This document shows positions 49,938 through 54,155 of a stretch of 54,155 nt of DNA, piece by piece. This DNA is from an uncultured Enterobacter sp. Lineage in GTDB: Bacteria > Pseudomonadota > Gammaproteobacteria > Enterobacterales > Enterobacteriaceae. Within the stretch, counting starts at the first letter, position 1; every line of letters begins with the position of its first letter. The stretch is from the NCBI GenBank assembly GCA_946477805.1, contig CAMKZP010000001.1, positions 1 through 54,155 of the forward strand. Reading direction: 5' to 3'. The notes below the pieces were generated by a model. The model did not search any database and had not been told where the DNA came from. It was given only the letters and a program-made list of their open reading frames with translations. Made by a program: the position numbers and the translations under genes.

Positions 49938-51329
49938 ATGTCCGTTAATACCTTAGAGTCCGCCGATGCGCAACCGATTGCGCATAAGCATAACAGCGAA
50001 TTAATTTACCGCCTTGAAGACCGTCCGCCGCTGCCGCAGACGCTGTTCGCTGCCTGCCAGCACCTTCTGGCGATGTTTGTTGCGGTGATCACGCCAGCGC
50101 TGCTGATCTGCCAGGCGCTCGGGTTACCGGCACAGGACACTCAGCACATCATCAGCATGTCCCTCTTCGCCTCCGGCGTCGCCTCTGTCATTCAGATCAA
50201 AGCCTGGGGGCCGGTGGGCTCGGGATTGCTCTCGATTCAGGGTACCAGTTTCAACTTTGTCGCCCCGCTGATCATGGGCGGCACGGCGCTCAAAACCGGC
50301 GGTGCGGACGTTCCAACCATGATGGCGGCACTGTTCGGCACGCTGATGCTGGCCAGCTGCACGGAGATGGCGATCTCCCGCGTTCTCCACCTCGCGCGCC
50401 GCGTGATCACGCCGCTGGTCTCCGGCGTGGTGGTGATGATTATCGGCCTGTCGCTGATTCAGGTGGGTCTGACCTCTATTGGCGGCGGATATGCGGCAAT
50501 GAGCGACCACACCTTCGGCGCACCGAAAAACCTGCTGCTGGCAGGCGTGGTGCTGGCGATCATTATTCTGCTTAACCGTCAGCGTAACCCATACCTGCGC
50601 GTGGCCTCGCTGGTCATTGCGATGGCGGCCGGCTACCTGTTGGCCTGGGCGCTGGATATGCTGCCGCAAAATACCGCCCCGACGAATGCCGCGCTGATCG
50701 CGATCCCAACGCCGCTCTATTACGGCCTGGGCATTGACTGGGGTCTGCTGCTGCCGCTGATGCTGGTCTTTATGATCACCTCTCTGGAAACCATCGGTGA
50801 TATCACCGCAACCTCTGACGTCTCTGAACAGCCGGTTTCTGGCCCGCTGTATATGAAGCGCCTGAAAGGCGGCGTGCTGGCAAACGGCCTGAACTCGTTT
50901 GTCTCTGCGGTTTTCAACACCTTCCCGAACTCCTGCTTCGGCCAGAACAACGGCGTGATCCAGCTGACCGGCGTTGCCAGCCGTTACGTTGGCTTTGTGG
51001 TGGCGCTGATGCTGATCGTTCTCGGCCTGTTCCCGGCGGTAAGCGGCTTTGTGCAGCATATTCCTGAGCCGGTTCTCGGCGGCGCGACGCTGGTAATGTT
51101 CGGCACCATCGCGGCCTCGGGCGTGCGTATCGTCTCCCGCGAGCCGCTGAACCGCCGGGCGATCATGATTATCGCGCTGTCCCTGGCCGTCGGCCTGGGC
51201 GTGTCCCAGCAGCCTCTGATCCTGCAGTTTGCGCCGGACTGGGTGAAAAACCTGCTCTCTTCCGGCATCGCGGCTGGCGGTATTACCGCTATCGTTCTGA
51301 ATCTCGTTTTCCCGCCTGAAAAGAACTGA
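49938..51329 (+). CDS. xanP: Xanthine permease XanP
   Basis: Proton-coupled xanthine carrier of the nucleobase-ascorbate transporter family in the inner membrane. It has 463 residues from the ATG at 49938, the E. coli length; an upstream start at 49923 would add five residues. There are about fourteen membrane segments. The family signature for NAT carriers is seen in NTFPNSCFGQNNGVIQLTGV, and a second substrate-site residue group in SLETIGDITATSDVS. It is preceded by a candidate PurR-controlled promoter. Confidence 0.97.
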   Translation: MSVNTLESADAQPIAHKHNSELIYRLEDRPPLPQTLFAACQHLLAMFVAVITPALLICQALGLPAQDTQHIISMSLFASGVASVIQIKAWGPVGSGLLSIQGTSFNFVAPLIMGGTALKTGGADVPTMMAALFGTLMLASCTEMAISRVLHLARRVITPLVSGVVVMIIGLSLIQVGLTSIGGGYAAMSDHTFGAPKNLLLAGVVLAIIILLNRQRNPYLRVASLVIAMAAGYLLAWALDMLPQNTAPTNAALIAIPTPLYYGLGIDWGLLLPLMLVFMITSLETIGDITATSDVSEQPVSGPLYMKRLKGGVLANGLNSFVSAVFNTFPNSCFGQNNGVIQLTGVASRYVGFVVALMLIVLGLFPAVSGFVQHIPEPVLGGATLVMFGTIAASGVRIVSREPLNRRAIMIIALSLAVGLGVSQQPLILQFAPDWVKNLLSSGIAAGGITAIVLNLVFPPEKN

Positions 51330-51448
51330 TCCCCTTCACGGCAGGCGGCCAATGCCTGCCGTGACATCTCTTTACACCATTCCCGCCTTGAGGATTGCGC
51401 ATAAATCGTGCATAACTCCTGTATGTGCGTTTCACGGGATGGAAGACC

Positions 51449-53152
51449 ATGAAATTTATTGGAAAGCTGCTCGTCTATCTTCTTATCGCCCTGCTCATGG
51501 TGGCGCTGGCGTTTTATATCCTGCTCCAGACCCGCTGGGGCGCTTCACAGGTCAGCAGCTGGATCACGGTGAATACCGATTACGAACTCAATTTCGACCT
51601 GATGGACCACCGCTTTTCATCGCCTTCCCACATCATTCTGGAAAACGTCACCTTTGGTCGTGACGGCAAGCCCGCCACGCTGGTCGCCAAAAAGGTCGAC
51701 ATTGGCTTAAGCAGCCGTCAGGTGACCGACCCGCTGCACATGGACGCCATCACGCTGTTCGATGGCACGCTGAATCTCTCTCCGCAGACCGCGCCGCTGC
51801 CGTTCCAGGCGGACCGACTGCAGCTCAACAATATGGCGTTTAACAGCCCGAACACCGAATGGGATCTCAGCGCGCAGAAAGTCACCGGCGGCGTCAGCCC
51901 GTGGCAGCCAGAAGCGGGCAACGTGCTGGGCAAAAATGCGCAGATCCAGATGAGCGCAGGCTCGCTCACCCTTAACGGCGTACCGGCCAGTAACGTCCTG
52001 ATTCAGGGCCAGCTCAACGGCAAAGAGGTGGTGCTCACTACCATCGGCGCCGATATGGCGCGCGGCTCGCTCACCGGCTCGGCCCTGCGTAACGCCGATG
52101 GCGGCTGGATTATCGACTCAATGCGCTTAAATGATATTCGCCTGCAGAGCGAGAAATCACTGATGGATTTCTTCGCCCCCATCACCACGCTCCCCTCTCT
52201 ACAGATTGGTCGGCTGGAGGTGACCGATGCGCGCCTGCAGGGGCCCGACTGGGCGGTGACCGACCTCGATTTAAGCCTGCGCAACCTGACGCTGAGTAAA
52301 GGCGACTGGCAAAGCCAGGAGGGACGTTTGTCCATGAATGCCAGCGAGTTTATCTACGGTTCGCTGCATCTTTTCGACCCTATTTTGAATGCTGAATTCT
52401 CCCCTCGGGGCATCGCGCTGCGTCAGTTCACTTCCCGGTGGGAAGGCGGCATGGTGCGTACCTCGGGTAACTGGCTGCGTGACGGTAAAACCCTGGTGCT
52501 GGACGATGCCGCCATCGCCGGCCTGGAATACACGCTGCCCGAAAACTGGAAAACGCTGTGGATGGACCGGCTGCCGGAATGGCTGAACGGAGTGACGCTG
52601 AAAAAATTTGGCCTGAGCCGCAATCTGGTGATTGATATCGACCCAACCTTCCCGTGGCAGATCACCTCTTTTGATGGCTACGGCGCGAACCTGCAGCTGG
52701 CTAAGGACAGGCAGTGGGGCGTGTGGGGAGGCAGCGCCACGCTGAACGGCGCGGCGGCCACCTTTAACCGCGTGGACGTGCGTCGCCCGTCGCTGGCGCT
52801 GAACGCTAACGCGGCGACGGTGAATATCACCGACCTGAGCGCGTTTACTGAGAAAGGTATTCTGGAGGCTACCGCCACCGTGTCGCAGCTCCCGCAGCGG
52901 CAGGTCACGGTTAGCCTGAACGGGCGCGGTGTACCGCTGAACGTGCTGCAGCAGTGGGGCTGGCCAGCGCTGCCGATCTCTGGCGACGGCAATATTCAGC
53001 TTACCGCCAGCGGCAGCGTGCAGGCCAGCGCGCCGCTGAAGCCAACGGTGAACGGCAAGCTGAACGCGGTGAATATGGATAAACAGCAGGTGCAGCAGAC
53101 GATGGCGGGTGGCGTGGTGTCAACACAACCCTCACCCCAGCCCTCTCCCTGA
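51449..53152 (+). CDS. yicH: AsmA-family protein YicH, C-terminus rewritten by a repeat
   Basis: A 567-residue AsmA-family protein with one N-terminal membrane segment (about 5-26, FIGKLLVYLLIALLMVALAFYILL) and a large periplasmic beta-rich domain. Such proteins are thought to take part in lipid transport between membranes. The ATG at 51449 gives the family start MKFIGKLL. The body matches E. coli closely, but after residue 550 or so the reading frame enters a palindromic repeat and ends ...STQPSPQPSP with a TGA from that repeat, in place of the E. coli tail I remember. Convergent with yicI. Confidence 0.93.
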   Translation: MKFIGKLLVYLLIALLMVALAFYILLQTRWGASQVSSWITVNTDYELNFDLMDHRFSSPSHIILENVTFGRDGKPATLVAKKVDIGLSSRQVTDPLHMDAITLFDGTLNLSPQTAPLPFQADRLQLNNMAFNSPNTEWDLSAQKVTGGVSPWQPEAGNVLGKNAQIQMSAGSLTLNGVPASNVLIQGQLNGKEVVLTTIGADMARGSLTGSALRNADGGWIIDSMRLNDIRLQSEKSLMDFFAPITTLPSLQIGRLEVTDARLQGPDWAVTDLDLSLRNLTLSKGDWQSQEGRLSMNASEFIYGSLHLFDPILNAEFSPRGIALRQFTSRWEGGMVRTSGNWLRDGKTLVLDDAAIAGLEYTLPENWKTLWMDRLPEWLNGVTLKKFGLSRNLVIDIDPTFPWQITSFDGYGANLQLAKDRQWGVWGGSATLNGAAATFNRVDVRRPSLALNANAATVNITDLSAFTEKGILEATATVSQLPQRQVTVSLNGRGVPLNVLQQWGWPALPISGDGNIQLTASGSVQASAPLKPTVNGKLNAVNMDKQQVQQTMAGGVVSTQPSPQPSP

Positions 53153-53278
53153 AAGGGAGAGGGAGCAAACCGAACCCTCTCCCTTTCAGGGAGAGGGAGT
53201 AAAACGTACCCTCGCCACTTTTAGGGAGAGAGCGTAAACGTTCCCTCTCCCCTTTGGGGAGAGGGTTAGGGTGAGGGG
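53129..53278. repeat. Cluster of palindromic CCCTCTCCC/GGGAGAGGG repeat units between yicH and yicI
   Basis: Four related units lie in 150 bases. Unit 1 is CCCTCACCCCAGCCCTCTCC and its reverse arm (53129-53165). Unit 2 is CCCTCTCCCTTTCAGGGAGA (53174-53199). Unit 3 is a decayed copy (53209-53233), and unit 4 ends TTAGGGTGAGGGG (53242-53278). The outer arms are inverted, so the block as a whole is also an imperfect palindrome. It overlaps the last codons of yicH and ends two bases from the yicI stop. Not a CRISPR: the units are palindromic and unequally spaced. Confidence 0.85.
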
Positions 53279-53280
53279 AA

Positions 53281-54155
53281 TTAAAGGTGAACCACCACCT
53301 CATTCCCCTCGGCTTTGACCACCACGCCCCACTCGCTGCCCGCGTGTGAACCGCCTTTGACGCCGCCGATTTTCTGTACATTACGCAAGCAGACGGACCA
53401 GCCCCGCGCCGCGCCTGTTCCCGTAATGGTCACCGTATCGCCCTGACGCGACGCCTTCAGCGTAAACGCCACGGAACCGTCAGCCGCAGGCACTTCGCTG
53501 GCCGCCGTTGCGCCATCGCTCAGGTTAAACAGCTGGAAGGCAGTACCTTCGTTCCACGCATAGTCCGGCTTCTGGCTGTTGCTGCCCAGCGCCAGCAGGG
53601 TGTTATCGCGCACGTAAACCGGCAGGCTCATGAAGTCATGCTGCTGTTTATGCCAGCGGCTGCCCTGAATGTCATCGTTATGCCACAGATGCGTCCAGCG
53701 GCCTTCCGGCAGGTAGAACTGCACGTCACCCGCCTCGGAAAACACCGGCGCAACCATCACCGAATCCCCCAGCATGTACTGACGGTCAAGGTAATCGCAC
53801 GCCGGATCGTCCGGGAACTCCAGCATCATCGCGCGCAGCATCGGCGTGCCGAACTCACGCGCCAGCGCGGCCTGGCGATAAAGATACGGCATCATCCGGC
53901 ATTTCAGCTGCGTGAAGTGGCGCACCACGTCGCAGGACTCGTCATCGTACGCCCACGGCACGCGGTAGGATTTGCTGCCGTGCAGGCGGCTGTGGCTCGA
54001 GAACAGCCCGAACGCGCACCAGCGCTTGTAGACGTGGGCCGGCGCGGTGTTTTCGAAACCGCCGATATCGTGGCTCCAGAAACCGAAGCCGGACAGACCA
54101 ATCGACAGCCCGCCGCGCAGGCTTTCCGCCATCGATTCATAGTTGGCGTAGCAGT
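53281..54155 (-). CDS. yicI: Alpha-xylosidase YicI, C-terminal part (runs off window)
   Basis: Glycoside hydrolase family 31 enzyme that releases alpha-xylose from the non-reducing end of isoprimeverose-type sugars. The last 290 residues are visible. Using E. coli numbering (772 residues), the fragment begins at Cys483, directly after the acid/base Asp482, so the nucleophile and acid/base lie outside. Seen here are the SHDIGGFE segment of the catalytic barrel, the C-terminal beta domains with GDSVMVAPVF and FYLPEGRWTHLWH, and a divergent last 60 residues. Its 3' end touches the repeat cluster. In E. coli the transporter gene yicJ lies upstream. Confidence 0.95.
   Translation of the reverse strand, partial: CYANYESMAESLRGGLSIGLSGFGFWSHDIGGFENTAPAHVYKRWCAFGLFSSHSRLHGSKSYRVPWAYDDESCDVVRHFTQLKCRMMPYLYRQAALAREFGTPMLRAMMLEFPDDPACDYLDRQYMLGDSVMVAPVFSEAGDVQFYLPEGRWTHLWHNDDIQGSRWHKQQHDFMSLPVYVRDNTLLALGSNSQKPDYAWNEGTAFQLFNLSDGATAASEVPAADGSVAFTLKASRQGDTVTITGTGAARGWSVCLRNVQKIGGVKGGSHAGSEWGVVVKAEGNEVVVHL

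Noticed and set aside
53129..53278. CRISPR-like array of short repeats
   Set aside because: Units are self-palindromic, of unequal length and spacing, and there are no unique spacers or cas genes. They fit a REP/BIME-type repeat.

Overview
This window is a stretch of enterobacterial chromosome. Gene content and protein sequences are closest to the Enterobacter/Klebsiella side of the family. The clues are a Klebsiella-type LPS core set (waaQ, wabG, wabH, a wabN-like deacetylase, waaE next to coaD), Enterobacter-style REP palindromes and a fairly GC-rich coding background. No tRNA, rRNA, insertion sequence, prophage or CRISPR array was seen. Identifications come from recognising protein families and remembered E. 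coli relatives, not from a database search.

Layout. 1-6500: 5' part of rho (minus), trxA (minus), rhlB and gppA (plus), rep (minus), ppiC (plus). 6521-9634: the minus-strand operon yibN-grxC-secB-gpsA-cysE. 9883-13656: gpmI, envC, yibQ (plus). 13657-15846: a variable slot with a WaaE-like GT2 (minus) and a GT9 glycosyltransferase (plus). 15874-18108: kbl-tdh (threonine breakdown, minus). 18449-32183: the main LPS inner/outer core cluster, hldD, waaF, waaC, two accessory glycosyltransferases, waaL, an inverted wabN-like deacetylase, waaQ, wabG, wabH, a GT2, waaA and waaE. 32187-36679: coaD, mutM, rpmG-rpmB, radC, coaBC, dut. 36799-40719: slmA, pyrE and rph with an attenuator between them, yicC, yicG. 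40720-48507: ligB, then the gmk-rpoZ-spoT-trmH-recG operon. 48511-54155: gltS, xanP, yicH, a palindromic repeat cluster, and the 3' part of yicI.

How the genes work together. HldD makes the ADP-heptose used by the GT9 heptosyltransferases WaaC, WaaF and WaaQ. WaaA adds Kdo to lipid A. WaaE, WabG, WabH and the accessory enzymes extend the core, the deacetylase probably trims a HexNAc, and WaaL attaches O-antigen. Eleven glycosyltransferases (five GT9, four GT2, two GT4, not counting WaaA) lie between 13.6 and 32.2 kb. The AT-rich members (14.7-15.8 kb and 21.4-24.6 kb) look like the strain-variable part. The remainder is conserved housekeeping: transcription termination, RNA helicase, (p)ppGpp metabolism, replication restart, cysteine and nucleotide synthesis, CoA synthesis and ribosomal proteins.

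The more interesting signals are the ppiC/cysE synteny junction, the variable glycosyltransferase slot with an apparent orphan coding remnant, a PurR-like operator on the xanP promoter, a palindromic repeat cluster that supplies the last codons of yicH, a waaL terminator embedded in the end of the deacetylase gene, a rhodanese-fold protein without any cysteine, and damaged or shifted starts for the rho leader peptide and envC. I did not find a clearly new biological system.
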